Below, piece after piece: positions 1-10,727 of a DNA stretch of 64,000 nt. The notes under the pieces are model-generated. The model did no database searches and was not told the origin of the DNA. It saw only the letters and a list, made by a program, of their open reading frames with translations. Origin of the DNA: Limnephilus marmoratus (lineage: Eukaryota; Arthropoda; Insecta; Trichoptera; Limnephilidae); the NCBI GenBank assembly GCA_917880885.1, contig OU862931.1, positions 16,348,736 through 16,412,735 on the forward strand, given 5' to 3'. A program made the position numbers and the translations under genes. Numbering within the stretch: position 1 is the first letter of the stretch; each line of letters opens with the position of its first letter.

Positions 1-370
1 GCATGTAAATAAAACCTAGATACTATCATTCTGAGTTTTTTATCCACCTTATCACAATCACAATTAAAACAATAAAACCAGGGGGCGATTTTGCCACGTA
101 TCGTTTCGCGCGTATATTGCATCCAGAAGGAGCGTGAAACGCGCGAGCATTTGGAACCATTCCTTGTCACAATGTTGCCGCTCCATTTCCCTTGATACGT
201 GTACTCGTTCTGCAGTTCCCGCGTAAACTGGACGTAAGTCTGGCGAACACACGATTTGCGCCCGTATTTTTCGCGCGATACTTGTGGACGCAATGTATTG
301 GTGCCCAGTACCTCGCCAATGAGCATATATATTCGCACGAAAAAATTCGCGGTGAATTCGCCCCTTCTGA
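1..370. other. Unassigned sequence inside a hAT-like element
   Basis: No convincing gene is seen. Short open stretches exist on both strands, but none shows a recognisable motif. The position, directly inside a hAT-type right terminus, suggests the interior of an element that starts left of the window. Confidence 0.3.
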
Positions 371-497
371 GTAAGGTCTTAGCCATTAGTTGTCGCGGGC
401 CTGATTGATGAAAATGGTCATAAGATGTCGCGGGCCGGATGAATGACACTGGCGGGCCGGACACGGCCCGCGGGCCGTAGTTTGGAGACCCCTGTTA
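371..497. mobile_element. Right terminus of a hAT-like transposon (body outside window)
   Basis: The sequence is GC-rich, with repeated GCGGGCC blocks, and ends in AGACCCCTG. Read from the other strand it starts CAGGGGTCTCCAAACT, the usual form of hAT ends (CAGGGGT...). The next 8 bases, TTATAGAC, would be the target duplication, but the other end is outside the window, so this cannot be tested. Confidence 0.55.
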
Positions 498-510
498 TAG
501 ACAATGCGTC

Positions 511-932
511 ATACCTCCGTAGTCCAGTGGCTAAGACTCTTGACTCACATTCCGGAGGTCGCGGGTTCGAACCCGGCATGCGCAAATAAATTTTATTTGA
601 TTAATTTGTGTTATTTCACAATTAATTCATTTAAAATAATATATAGTATATTTGCGGCATGTTCCAGAGTGGAAGATACTATTAGTATCGCCCTGGTGTA
701 AGACCACCATTCAGAATTGAAACGTTGCTTGAAAATGGCTTTAGCCGTGTTTAGTGACCAGATCTGAATAGCCAGGTACTTCCCAACCTTCCTCTTCCCC
801 ACCTCCTTCCCCTCCCCACCACCTTCAGCCTCACAACATACCCCAATTGGGGATGCCATAGTCTCACTGGCTCCAGACGGGAGCAGTTGAGATTCTTGTG
901 CGGTATTCACTGTAAAAAAAAAAAAAAAAAAA
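511..932 (+). mobile_element. tRNA-headed SINE-like retroposon with poly-A
   Basis: Pol III promoter boxes are visible: box A TAGTCCAGTGG (520-530) and box B GGTTCGAACC (564-573). About 340 bases of unrelated body follow, ending in a run of about 20 A at 914-933. The acceptor stem does not pair, so this is not a working tRNA gene. Head, body and A-tail fit a tRNA-derived SINE, though body and head could be separate pieces. A clear target duplication was not found. Confidence 0.45.
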
Positions 933-1217
933 ATACCATAATGAAGAATACGAAAGGATCCAAACATCAAGTTCAAGAAAAGGAGTTATGCTGACCTGGT
1001 TGGAAAAGCATGAAAAACCGTATCCGATTAAAAATACAATACCAATATTGTGTGATTATATATATATATAATTAAGATATATTAAGCTCCACAAGTTAAT
1101 AGTCAAGAAGTACATTCTGGACCAATTGTTGGAAAAGCTTGGACACTAGGTGTTGTGTCTGCCACCATATCACCCGGAGCTGAACCCAATCAAACTCTGT
1201 TGGGGAATAACGACGCG
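933..1217 (+). pseudogene. DDE_3-type transposase C-terminal fragment
   Basis: This stretch is almost identical to 33672-33915, where it forms the C-terminal third of a DDE_3 (IS630-like) transposase. Conceptual reading gives ...GVMLTWLEKHEKPYPIKN and the ELNPI motif with the third acidic residue of the family. This copy has neither the N-terminus nor the first two acidic residues. It starts right after an A-run and stops where GC-rich hAT-derived DNA begins. A short AT-repeat insertion near 1056-1072 separates it from the second copy. Confidence 0.7.
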
Positions 1218-1319
1218 GTGCGCCGTGCACCGAGCGTGAGCGCAGGCGCGTAGCTACCTATGGGCTACGCGGGGCAGTGCCCCGGGGCCCTCAAGCTCAG
1301 GGGGCCCTCGAATCCTTAC

Positions 1320-2079
1320 CAGAAATCTCGATCGAACTGAACTTTTGGAAATTTCTCCCATTTTCAAAATAAATATGACAGGTTGCAACCCCACTTTAAT
1401 CATGACAACTCAGTTGAGAGAAATTCAAAAGTTATGCCTAGGGAATTCCCCTAAATTCTTTCTGTAGGTTGGCAGTGTTGTCAATTTGACGGATAGTGAT
1501 ATGTGCAGGGGCGTAAATCTTGGCTTTAACCTTGAAACTGACAGGAGCGGACCAAATTCTTATAGATAAAGACAAAGCTGAATTATAGATAGGTGTAACT
1601 TTAAACCTCTAATTGCATCATAAGATTATCAAACGAACATTCGTATTTGAATTTGTATTGTTGACATCACCGATGGGCATATTTCATTCAATAGTCGTTT
1701 ACACGAATTCCAGAGGTGGAAAAATGGTTAAAGTGTGTCCGCAATCAATCCAGAAATCAGGTAATTACATAAGACATTAACATTTAGCTTAATTTATCTT
1801 TTAATCTTTTTGAGGTTAAATTACATTTGTGTTTGTATTGATAAAATTTGCTTTCAATTTTACTTTAATAAGTCACGTACGCCTCGTACGTCATACACAT
1901 GTCTGTTAATGTTATATTATCGTTAAAACAAGCTTATGGGTCCGAGTGGTTAATGTTTCACAAATATTGTTTCAGAAAATGTTCCAGACTTTGAATGATT
2001 TTGAAGCTTTACATAAGGAACACCTTTTAACATTGTTTGGCAGACCATAACATTGTTAATGGCAGGTAAAATTAATACA
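1320..2079. other. Gene-free interior of the hAT element
   Basis: AT-rich sequence. I see no reading frame with a known motif, no RNA gene and no clear repeat. Confidence 0.3.
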
Positions 2080-2355
2080 TACACATACATTCCTTGCCTC
2101 ATTCACATTTGTACATACTATTCTATTATTCTGACTCTTGACGTGCCCCACGCAAGCAATTATTCACATGATCGTGCCAGGTCTTTCTCTGGTGTCCCCG
2201 ACTTTACTACCACTCACATCTCCGTCATATATTCTTATCCCATTAATTGTTCATTCGCTTTCCATGCCCAAACCATCTGAGGGTCCCTTTCTCAATCTTA
2301 CTTATTACGCTTACATCAGCCTTGCATTTTTGGCAGATCTCCAACGATCTTATGT
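2080..2355 (-). mobile_element. LINE 3'-region fragment (copy 1 of 3)
   Basis: On the minus strand this matches the C-terminal coding part of the LINE at 21198-21774 (the blocks around the HVERMNEE-like and RPRKTWHDQV-like parts), but it is frameshifted. It lacks the 3' tail and the 5' part. The other related copies are at 4838-5066 and 21198-21774. Confidence 0.65.
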
Positions 2356-2375
2356 GGTTTTTTCGTTCTTCATAT

Positions 2376-2457
2376 GAACAGAAGTGAGAATATTTTTCCC
2401 TTGTGATAAACAAAGAATGTCATTACAAGGGAAAAATATTGTAGGTATATTCTGTTC
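2376..2457. repeat. Fold-back hairpin 1
   Basis: Arms 2376-2404 and 2425-2457 are inverted copies (GAACAGAA...TTTTTCCCTTGT) with a loop of about 20 bases. Confidence 0.7.
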
Positions 2458-2633
2458 ACAAACTTTGTTTAATGTGATACCTATATTTTTTTCAGAACAC
2501 ATGACGCGGTTTTTACTGTGAGATGGCTGAAATGGGTCCCCGATGAAGGTATACTCTGTTTAATTTCGGTTAAAAGGAAATTTAGAATATGTAGATATTT
2601 TTATTTCATTCTACAAGAACTGTACGGTGACTG

Positions 2634-2772
2634 CTGGAAAGGAAAAATGGCTAAAGCGCCATGTAGATATGACATTAAAGATGAACGTACATTAACAAAC
2701 AATACAGCTTATTGTGTACGTTAATCTTTAATGTCACAGCTGTATGACGCTTTAGCCATGTTTCCTTTCCAG
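2634..2772. repeat. Fold-back hairpin 2 (57-bp arms)
   Basis: Arms 2634-2690 and 2716-2772 are imperfect inverted copies starting CTGGAAAGGAAA and sharing ATGGCTAAAGCG and GACATTAAAGA. The loop is about 25 bases. It may be a small MITE or the collapsed end pair of a larger element. Confidence 0.75.
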
Positions 2773-3031
2773 TGTCGATATTATTTTTCAAACCATTTTT
2801 CAATTCATAGAATTCACCGAACCAGTTTTTTTATGCGCTATCATCTATTGTCTTTCTGAAAATAAAAAGTATTTAAACATGTACTCCCGAGTTATCATTT
2901 TTCAAGCAGAAAAATGTAAATACGTTGTGGAAAACCATAATCATTATTTGAAAATGTTTTCCTTTTATAAGGAGTTCATATTAAAGTATTTTAGGTTTTT
3001 TACTAACGCTTGATGTTCTCAGGATAACAGG

Positions 3032-3116
3032 TTTCCATCTGACAAAGCTCCCTGCTGAAAAAATGAGCTGTAAAAAATGAAGTAAAGCTCATTTCCTCAG
3101 GCTTTGTCAGATGGAA
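3032..3116. repeat. Fold-back hairpin 3
   Basis: Arms 3032-3069 and 3085-3116 share TTCCATCTGACAAAGC inward to ATGAGCT. This is the third hairpin within 750 bp. Confidence 0.7.
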
Positions 3117-3625
3117 CGTTGTTTTCTTGGGGAAACTAAAACATTTTTCTGCTTTCAAGCATTTTTATTTTTAAATAATTTATTTGGCTAATGAATTAAT
3201 AAAGAAGGTCAAATGCAATTATATTGTCTATGGCGACAAATGGCCTTGAACTTCTTCTATGTTATCGTCTTTGGTGGACCATTTTATTTTTGGTTAACCG
3301 GTAAAGACATTAGAGCGTCAAAAGACGAAAATATAACAATAGCCGTCGAGACATTAGAGCGTGTTTTGACGTAAACGCGCGAGTTTTTACAAAAATTGAT
3401 TTATTTGCATCACTAGTTCACGGATTACCGTGGAATAAAAAACGGGATATCGATAATGAACAACGCTACGTGTCTGTATTCAAAAATATCTATGGAACAT
3501 AGAAATTATTTTTCTATGCGTAATTGAACGTCCATCTTTTCCAAAGAATATTCCAGAATATTCTTACGAGATTTGTGCACGCCCCGCTCTGACATTTCTG
3601 CAATTTACGAGAAAAATAAATCAAA
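3117..3625. other. Leader region upstream of the piggyBac gene, with a TTAA
   Basis: No gene. A TTAA (3294-3297) is followed by CCGGTAAAGACATTAGAGCG, and the block GACATTAGAGCGT recurs about 55 bases on. A TTAA followed by subterminal repeats is what a piggyBac left end could look like, but I found no matching right end downstream of 7067, so this is only a suggestion. Confidence 0.3.
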
Positions 3626-4675
3626 ATGGAAAAGTAAGTGTTTGTCTTATTGTTGAGATATATATTTGCCACTCTTTCATTATATATTTAGTTGGTTTGA
3701 AGTGTTTTTTCTTGTAAAAATCGTTATTTTACAGCACACTTTCATGTGGTTGGAATTTTTCATCGCGTTGAATGGACTCTTCCGTAAAAAATGTCAGCCA
3801 TTACCGCTTGAAATTGTATATTTTCATAAAAGCATGTATTCTATTGCAATATCTATCAAAAACATTAGTAATTTCATGACAAAATTGTTATTTTTAAACG
3901 TTTTTATGAAATATTGGCTACGAATGTAAAAAACTATAGTTTGACATCTCGAAATCACTAGTGATGTAACTTCCAATTTTGCTGAAAAATTCGAATTCGA
4001 AAATTTTTCTTTGCGAACTGATATTTGAGTAAAACATTATAATTTTTCTACGGATAGCACATGGAACCCATCGGAGCCGATGCCAGCTTGGGCGCGGAAA
4101 GAACTCAACGTGGAGGGTGAAGATGATGATGACCTGATGTCCACTGGAGCTGATAGTGATAGCATTGGAGAGATGAGTGAGGCCAACGAATCCGACGTTG
4201 AGGACCCAAAAGAGACATTTGACGAGGTGATTTATATAATTAAAATCAATACTTTGTGTAATGTTTATTTTTTTATTCCGCCAATAAAATAAAATGTTTT
4301 TCAATTTTTTTTTCAGGCTTCTTCGTTTTTTTCGAGCGGCGAAGAAGCTCGTCAAATGGTCTTCTTGGATTCGTTGGTGGCTCCTGCTGCCCAAGGCTCC
4401 AGTGGAGATCAGGCAAGCGGCGGTGGACAAGGTATATACATTGTAAAATATATACATAATATCTATATAATTTTATTTATATTGTGCTGTCTTTACATCA
4501 TATTATACAAGTAGTGTGTGTTTGCGTTGTATAATAGTTTTGCATTATATTTTCAGAATCGATTGAGCAGATTGAGCAGATGGAGCAGACGACGGACGAC
4601 GGTAGCATAGAAGGTATATACATTATTATATATATATAAATACGTTCGTATTTATATTTTGCAGCATTTGTCCGT

Positions 4676-4747
4676 GATAATAATAATAATATTTGGATGA
4701 CTTGTATAGCGCCGTTTTTGTGAGAAATCACCTCTAGGGCTCTGTAC
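4676..4747 (-). mobile_element. L2/CR1-group LINE 3' tail (72 bp)
   Basis: On the minus strand this reads the GCGCCCTTGAGGTGATTT-like tail ending in an (ATT)n run, the same tail as the LINE ending near 25545 and the fragment at 53309-53378. It is extremely 5'-truncated and lies in intron 4 of the piggyBac gene. Confidence 0.75.
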
Positions 4748-4837
4748 AAATTTATAGTATATTTATACAATCTATCTTACTAGACAAACTACTATAACAA
4801 CTTATGGCTAACAGAATGCATTTTTACACATTTTATA

Positions 4838-5066
4838 ACTAACTAACCATCACGCCGTTTCCCCGCAGGGGTAGGCAAAGAGGACGGACCGCCAAACAAC
4901 TCGGTCTTGGCACACACTCCTTGCCTCAATCACATTCATACATCGTCTCATACATACATACTCTTCTATTATTCTGACTCTTGACATGGCCCGACTCAAG
5001 TACCTGATTAACTTGATCTTGCCATGTCTTCCTTGGGTGTCTCCGACTTCTACCATTCATACTTTT
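4838..5066 (-). mobile_element. LINE 3'-end fragment (copy 2 of 3)
   Basis: Begins on the plus strand with TAACTAACTAACCATCACGCC, as does the copy at 21198. The minus strand encodes the same C-terminal end (SVCQDRVVWRSVL...AYPC). It is 5'-truncated, frameshifted, and lies in intron 4 of the piggyBac gene. Confidence 0.75.
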
Positions 5067-7038
5067 AGAAATATACAGGACCATTCTTATCCCTATTCTT
5101 ATATTTTCAGATTTCCCGTTTCTGCGGCCACTACCTGTCCCAACAGCAGTACGCGGGAGCCGTGGAGGGCGACGTGGAGGGCAACGTGGAGGACGTAGCG
5201 GGGTGAGGGGACGATGTGCTGTCGGAGAGGGAGAGGCCTGGTTTTCGGGACAATCACCCATCTTGGTGGCTGAATCTGATGACGAGCTCCCTCCCCAGTT
5301 CCTGGCTTTGTCTCGGGCACAAGCCGCCCGTGCAGCTCGCGGCGGACGTTCGCGCCGAGCGCGGGCTACAGCGCGAGCCGCACGGCCGTTGGGGCGCTCT
5401 CATCATCAGTCGTCAAATGAGTCTGCTGATGACGAAATGGACGGAGCCTTGTCGTCTGATGACGAAACCGAGGCCGTCCATTCGTCACCAAATTCGAATT
5501 ATTTGTTCCCTGATGATGCGAGCGCAGCCAGCTTCTCTTGGACTGGCATTTCATCATTTGCCGGTCAAAGAGAACGGTTCGTGCCCGAAAAGTCAGGAGC
5601 AACTAGAGAGTATTCGACTCCATATGATGCTTTTCGTGCTATTTGGACAGATGAAATTCTGGATAGTATTGTTGAAGAAACAAATAAGTATTCGAGGGAC
5701 TCTCGTGTTCATGGTAACCGAAGCAGTTCATGGAGGGGCACAAATCGCCATGAAATTTTGATTTTGTTTGCGTTTTACATGATGCTAGGAATTGTTCGCA
5801 TGCCGAGCATAAGGTCGTGTTATTCAAACACTTGGTTATTGAAGACTTCTGTATTTTTCGACAACTACTATCCCTTAAACGCTTTAGTGAGTTGACGAAA
5901 TATTTGCATTTCGCCGACAATGATCTGATCCACACTAACTCTGAACATAAGAAACTTGCTAAGTTATTGCCAATAATTAATCACTTGAATGCAAAATTTC
6001 AGGAACTTTATATACCTAGCCAGAACATTGCAATTGACGAATCTCTTACATTGTGGAAAGGTCGTTTGGGTTTTAAACAATACTTAAGAACAAAGGCTGC
6101 TAGATTCGGGATTAAATCTTTTGAGTTGTGCGAATCTGCGACTGGATATTTGTGGTCATTTTTTATTTATACAGGAAAAGATCATTCACTTGCTGGTTCA
6201 TTAGCGGAAAAAGTGTTGAAATCAACACTTACGGTGGTGAATTTAATCAGGCCACTTTTGAATAAGGGTTATAGCCTGTGGATGGACAATTGGTTTAACT
6301 CTCCACTACTCGCTCGTTACCTCAAGCGGAACAAGACTGACTGCGTCGGGACATTGCGCACTAACAGAGCCGATGTTCCGCCAGCATTCAGTCGAATGAG
6401 TTTAAATGATGGACAAATGTTCGGTCGCCACGCTGGTGATGTTGCCATACTGTCGTGGCAAGACAAGAAGAAGGTGACGACCCTATCGACATTTCATGGC
6501 GCGGAAACTACTATTGGTCATTCTAGGGGTAGGGAGCAAGTATACAAGCCGAACATTATCAGAGACTACAATAAGTACATGGGAGGTGTTGATAAAAAGG
6601 ATCAGATGCTGGAACCTTACTTGCTTGAACGTAAGAGATGCCTTAAATGGTATCTCAAAATGTTCAAGCGTTTGCTCAATGTGAGTATTCTTAACGCGAA
6701 AATTTTGTATTCCCAGTCACAGAGTTCGGAGGTACTACACATGAATTTTCGGTTAACTCTTGTACAAGAGTTGACCGAACATCACCTCGCGTTGTCAGTG
6801 CCTCCGAAACCGAGGCAGTCATTTGTAGGGCCATACAACCAACCTTTCCCCCCAATCCCTAACGCCCACTACCCCGACTACAATGACTCGCCGCAGGCTG
6901 GGGATGCAAATAATCCTGTTCCTCTTACAAGGCGACGTACTCAAAATTGCGTTATTTGTAAGAGGAACAAGATAAGAAAATCAACAGTTTTTGGTTGCGA
7001 AACTTGTAGAGTTCCGTTGTGCGTAGCTCCGTGCTTTA

Positions 7039-7074
7039 AAATATATCATACTACATTTGTAGTATGATATATTT
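7039..7074. repeat. Perfect palindrome over the piggyBac stop codon
   Basis: 16-base arms 7039-7054 and 7059-7074 (AATATATCATACTAC and its inverse) around a 4-base loop. The hairpin covers the last codons and the stop of the piggyBac transposase. Confidence 0.8.
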
Positions 7075-7076
7075 CA

Positions 7077-8004
7077 AAGTGGCAACCACGGTATGCATAA
7101 CGAAATCTTACAAATTTTTCACACAAACTGTCGATCACATGCTGAATGAATATTCACTTTGAGTGGAGTAGAGTTCCAGCGTTTTCCCTTGTCACGGTTC
7201 TCACATATTTTTGTTGTTTCGATTATGGGTTTTTATAGATCTCCTCTATCTTGTGAAAGATTCAATTCTCGTTCTGCACTTTGAAATGCGGTATAGTCAT
7301 CACAGTTCATCCCTCATGTTTCACTTGAGTGTTGGGCGACTGGAGGTTAAATCAATTTGCCCGTCTACGGTGTTTTCTCTTTCAATGTCGTCTGATTAAC
7401 TTCACTACTTCTTTTGCGATTAATGTGCCAGCTTGTTGTTTATCTTGTTTGTGTAAATAATAATGATTGCAATTTATCTATCGCAAAGACACTACCGCTT
7501 ATTTGTGTATTTCTGACTCTAGCTGTCTAGTTTTTGTGTTTTGTGGAAACCGATTGATTATTTCACCTTTTACGAGGTCTTCAATTTTTTTTGTTTTGGC
7601 TGAGTTAAAGTTTTTGTCTTCTGTCATTCGGTAGGTTCTTATTGGCAAGTATCGAAACGTTTCTTCTTTTCATAGAAAGCTGGGGCGCGTTTAATGGACA
7701 AGTATTTTCTGTAATACAACAAGTCTTCAACAACCATTGGTTTTTTTAACATGCCTTTGGTCGGCTGCATTTGGACTCAACCCGTGTATCAGAAAATGCA
7801 AATAAAATTAAGTATTATGACTTTGGGTACCATCTATAACGGCTTAGGTGATCTGAATCAGACCCCCACCGCATCTATTTGATCTTCTACAATAATAACT
7901 GTTTATTTTCTTTCCGAATGGCACGACAAAAATTATATCTGTCATACTCTCTGGAGCTCCGCACAGGACGTCATGGGATTTTTTTTTGTTCTGGTTTTTT
8001 GATT
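7077..8004. other. Gene-free stretch downstream of piggyBac
   Basis: AT-rich. Short open frames only, none with a motif. No piggyBac right terminus was recognised. Confidence 0.3.
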
Positions 8005-8545
8005 GTTACATTTAAAATATTCATACTGGAAAAAAATGTTGAATGAATTCCACAAGTTTCACTTCTAACGTGGCGTGGCGTAACGTGTTTTTTAAAACAT
8101 TGTTACATTTAAAATATTCGTACTGGAAAAAAATGTTGAATGAATTCCACAAGTTTCACTTCTAACGTGGCGTGGCGTAACGTGTTTTTTAAAACATTGT
8201 TACATTTAAAATATTCGTACTGGAAAAAAATGTTGAATGAATTCCACAAGTTTCACTTCTAACGTGGCGTAACGTGTTTTTTAAAACATTGTTACATTTA
8301 AAATATTCGTACTGGAAAAAAATGTTGAATGAATTCCACAAGTTTCACTTCTAACGTGGCGTGGCGTAACGTGTTTTTTAAAACATTGTTACATTTAAAA
8401 TATTCATACTGGAAAAAAATGTTGAATGAGTTCCACAAGTTTCACTTCTAACGTGGCGTAACGTGTTTTTTTTGTATTATTTAAATGTGAAAATATGATA
8501 CATTTAAAATAGTTGTACTGGAAAAAATGTTAAATGAATTCCATA
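8005..8545. repeat. 97-bp tandem repeat, five copies plus a decayed sixth
   Basis: Units begin GTTACATTTAAAATATTC at 8005, 8102, 8199, 8291 and 8388. The spacing is 97, 97, 92 and 97. The 92-bp unit and the fifth unit lack one GTGGC of a short GTGGCGTGGC doublet. A weaker copy begins near 8497. No coding content. Confidence 0.9.
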
Positions 8546-8559
8546 ATATATGATTTCCA

Positions 8560-9640
8560 AAATATAATATGAATAAAATATTATTTTACTTTTTTGTTTA
8601 CAATTGTTGTCATTTTATAATTAAAAAAAATATAGCTTTATATATCATGTGTTTTTATTTTTGTCTACCTATATTCAATAACTTACAATAAATTTGAAAT
8701 AAAATATTTCTTTCGAACTCTTTCTCCAGCGCAGTTCGAATCAACTAAAAAGGTTGGCCCCATCACTATTCGTTGCTAACTTCACGTTAGACAAAAAATC
8801 GCAGTTGCTCGTCGGTTGTTGACAGTTTGTGACAGTTTGGCGCGTTTTTTATCAAAATGCATATCAACATTACTAAGTGTATATTTAAAAATTTTCAGTA
8901 GATTTCAACAATTGAATATAATTCGTCCTGTGTACTAACGTTTTAGTGTAAAAACAACAACCAAATGGTTAGTTTTAGTGTGATTTCACGACGTTTTAAA
9001 TATGTCCATATTTTTGAGGTTGCCGTGAATTTATATGAAAAAATAATTGATTTATGTGATAATTAATAATAATTGGGTATATCTGTATATATACAAGCAT
9101 AATGCATCTGTTGAAATCGATTGCCGTTGTAATTACGTTTTATAATAATTGAAATAAAATATTTTTGTTTGCCCTGTGTTCAAGTGACAAGTTCGTAATT
9201 TATATTATTTTGTGTTTCGAAAATGATTTTTTTTTTAATATTTTAGTTTGGACGGATAATATTTTGAGGTGACAGAAAGTTATTAAACATATTTCTACTA
9301 TAAATAAACTGTAATTTGTTTACGTTACTGCAGAAAAAAGTTCATTTTCAACGTTTTCAAATAATGGTAAGTGATTTTTTAATATTTTTGACGTTTTCAT
9401 AAAAAAATATATATTTAGAAGGGCAAATATTTATTTATAATAATATAATGTGATAGTGCATTTCATAATCTTTCCAAAACAGTTTTTAGAATTAGCCTAC
9501 GTTTCCCAAAACGTGATTTATGACGCTTTTAGTAAACATCGTGAATAATACCAAAATTTTATTTTTTCGACAGTTTGCAATGTCACACCTAGTATGCAAA
9601 ATAGGTTTTTAGAGAGGTTAAGTTGGTGACAATGATGACG
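8560..9640. other. Gene-free AT-rich stretch
   Basis: No reading frame with a motif, RNA gene or clear repeat. It could contain decayed 5' parts of the hAT transposase whose C-terminus follows. Confidence 0.3.
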
Positions 9641-9651
9641 AAACTTCTAAT

Positions 9652-10419
9652 ATGGAGAAGGCCCGAAGATATCGATCTAGGGATTGGTTTATTTATGGAT
9701 ATGTGCGTCATTCCCCAACGACACTTGTAGCGTATCAGTTTGTTTCTCTTTCCTTTTATTTTACTTTTAAAAATAAATTTATAGAAATGATTTTGAATTA
9801 TTCAAGTGCAAAAACTGCAAGAAAATATGGTATTGATACCCATTTTCAAGAAAAAAGGCAAAGAAAAGTTAAAAAAACATTTTAATGAATTAGCTGCTGA
9901 TCACCGATTTCCAAACCGAGAAAAAATATTTAAAATTGAGATTTTCAATAATGTACTAGACACAGTAATATCTCAATTAGATACACGTTTTATTGGTATG
10001 AGTGCAGTCTGTCATATATTCGATTTTCTAACACCAACATTTTTATTACATGTTGATGAAGCAACTTTGTTACAAAAGTGTGACGAATTCCAAAGAAAAT
10101 ATTCAGATATAATAGGCCCTAGTTTTTCACTTCAATTTATTAATATTTACCATCTAGTTTTACCTCAACTAACTCTAGCATGGACTGTTCACCAATTATG
10201 TAAGGAAATAATGAGCAAATATGGAGTGCTAGAATGTGACCTAACGGAAGTATTTACAGCAATTAAAAATAATAAAAAAATTATTTAAGAAATAAGATGG
10301 GCCAAACTAGACTCCGACATTTATCGCTAATAGCAATTGAAAACAAAACCGCATCAAGCCTGGATTTAAACGAAGTCATTGATACTTTTGCGAAAACTAA
10401 AGCTAGGAAAAAATTGTAA
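9652..10419 (+). pseudogene. hAT transposase C-terminal remnant (ZMYM1-like)
   Basis: Two overlapping frames (9652-9885 and 9806-10288) and a third piece (10297-10419) together resemble the C-terminal half of ZMYM1-like hAT transposases: NREKIFKIEIFNNVLDTV, FDFLTPTFLLH, YGVLECDLTEVF, then LRHLSLIAIENKTASSLDL at the extreme C-terminus. The conserved dimerisation stretch usually found between the last two blocks (the SAERSFSKL-type motif) is missing, so an internal deletion is likely. Frameshifts make it non-functional. Its closeness to the right terminus at 10719 ties it to this hAT. Confidence 0.75.
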
Positions 10420-10727
10420 ATATAATTGTTATTTAGTCAGTTGGTAGGCCCGACCTTTATATAATAAACCCTTGAATCTTCTCTATTTCCTTTTATTAGC
10501 CAAACCTACACCAAGTATTAATTGTAATTTATGTTGTTACTGTTTAATATTTTGATTACCTGCCCTGCAGTGCACAAAAAAGAGCTTAAGTAGCTTAGTA
10601 TTTTTAAAGTATTTGTATATTTCATATTTTTATTTGATAAAACCTAATCAGTTTACATAGGAATGGGGCCCCATTTTTTAATTTGCCCCAGGGCCCTTGG
10701 TTACCTAGCTACGCCACTGCGTGAGCG

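Larger units (their letters stand above)
3626..7067 (+). pseudogene. piggyBac transposase, five exons, one frameshift
   Basis: This is a cut-and-paste transposase of the piggyBac family. Exons read 3626-3633, 4058-4226, 4317-4431, 4557-4613 and 5111-7067. All junctions are GT-AG and phases agree, giving an N-terminus MENTWNPSEPMPAW. An acidic region and an RGG-rich block precede the DDE domain. The three expected aspartates are visible in IDESLTLWKGR, LWMDNWFNSP and YMGGVDKKDQ. The C-terminus is a cysteine-rich zinc-binding region (CVICKRN...CETCRVPLC...CFKIYH). The only break seen is a frameshift near 5850 in a T-run, between the frames ending 5895 and starting 5817. Intron 4 holds two LINE fragments. 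Confidence 0.85.
1243..10719 (+). mobile_element. hAT transposon (ZMYM1-like type), 9.5 kb with nested insertions
   Basis: The left end starts CAGGCGCGTAGCTACC. The right end, read in reverse, starts CAGTGGCGTAGCTAGG. Both are followed inward by GGGCCC-rich blocks. The 8 bases CGTGAGCG lie immediately outside both ends (1235-1242 and 10720-10727), the 8-bp duplication typical of hAT. Next to the right end is the C-terminal part of a ZMYM1-like hAT transposase, oriented towards that end as expected. The rest of the interior (piggyBac gene, LINE ends, hairpins, satellite) is later or unrelated material. The flanks on both sides look like the GC-rich 5' leader of the GTF2IRD2-like hAT that follows. 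Confidence 0.75.

Noticed and set aside
511..590. Functional tRNA gene
   Set aside because: Boxes A and B are good, but the acceptor arms do not pair and the T-stem has a mismatch; a tRNA-derived retroposon head is more likely.
4926..5602. Minus-strand ORFs over the RGG/acidic region of the piggyBac exon
   Set aside because: They are antisense shadows of GC-rich coding sequence. The sense frame splices in phase and carries the transposase domains.
3294..7700. Complete piggyBac element with TTAA ends
   Set aside because: A candidate TTAA-CCGG left end exists, but no matching inverted right end was found, so only the gene is annotated.
8005..8545. CRISPR-like array
   Set aside because: The repeats are contiguous 97-bp units without unique spacers, in a eukaryotic transposon context.
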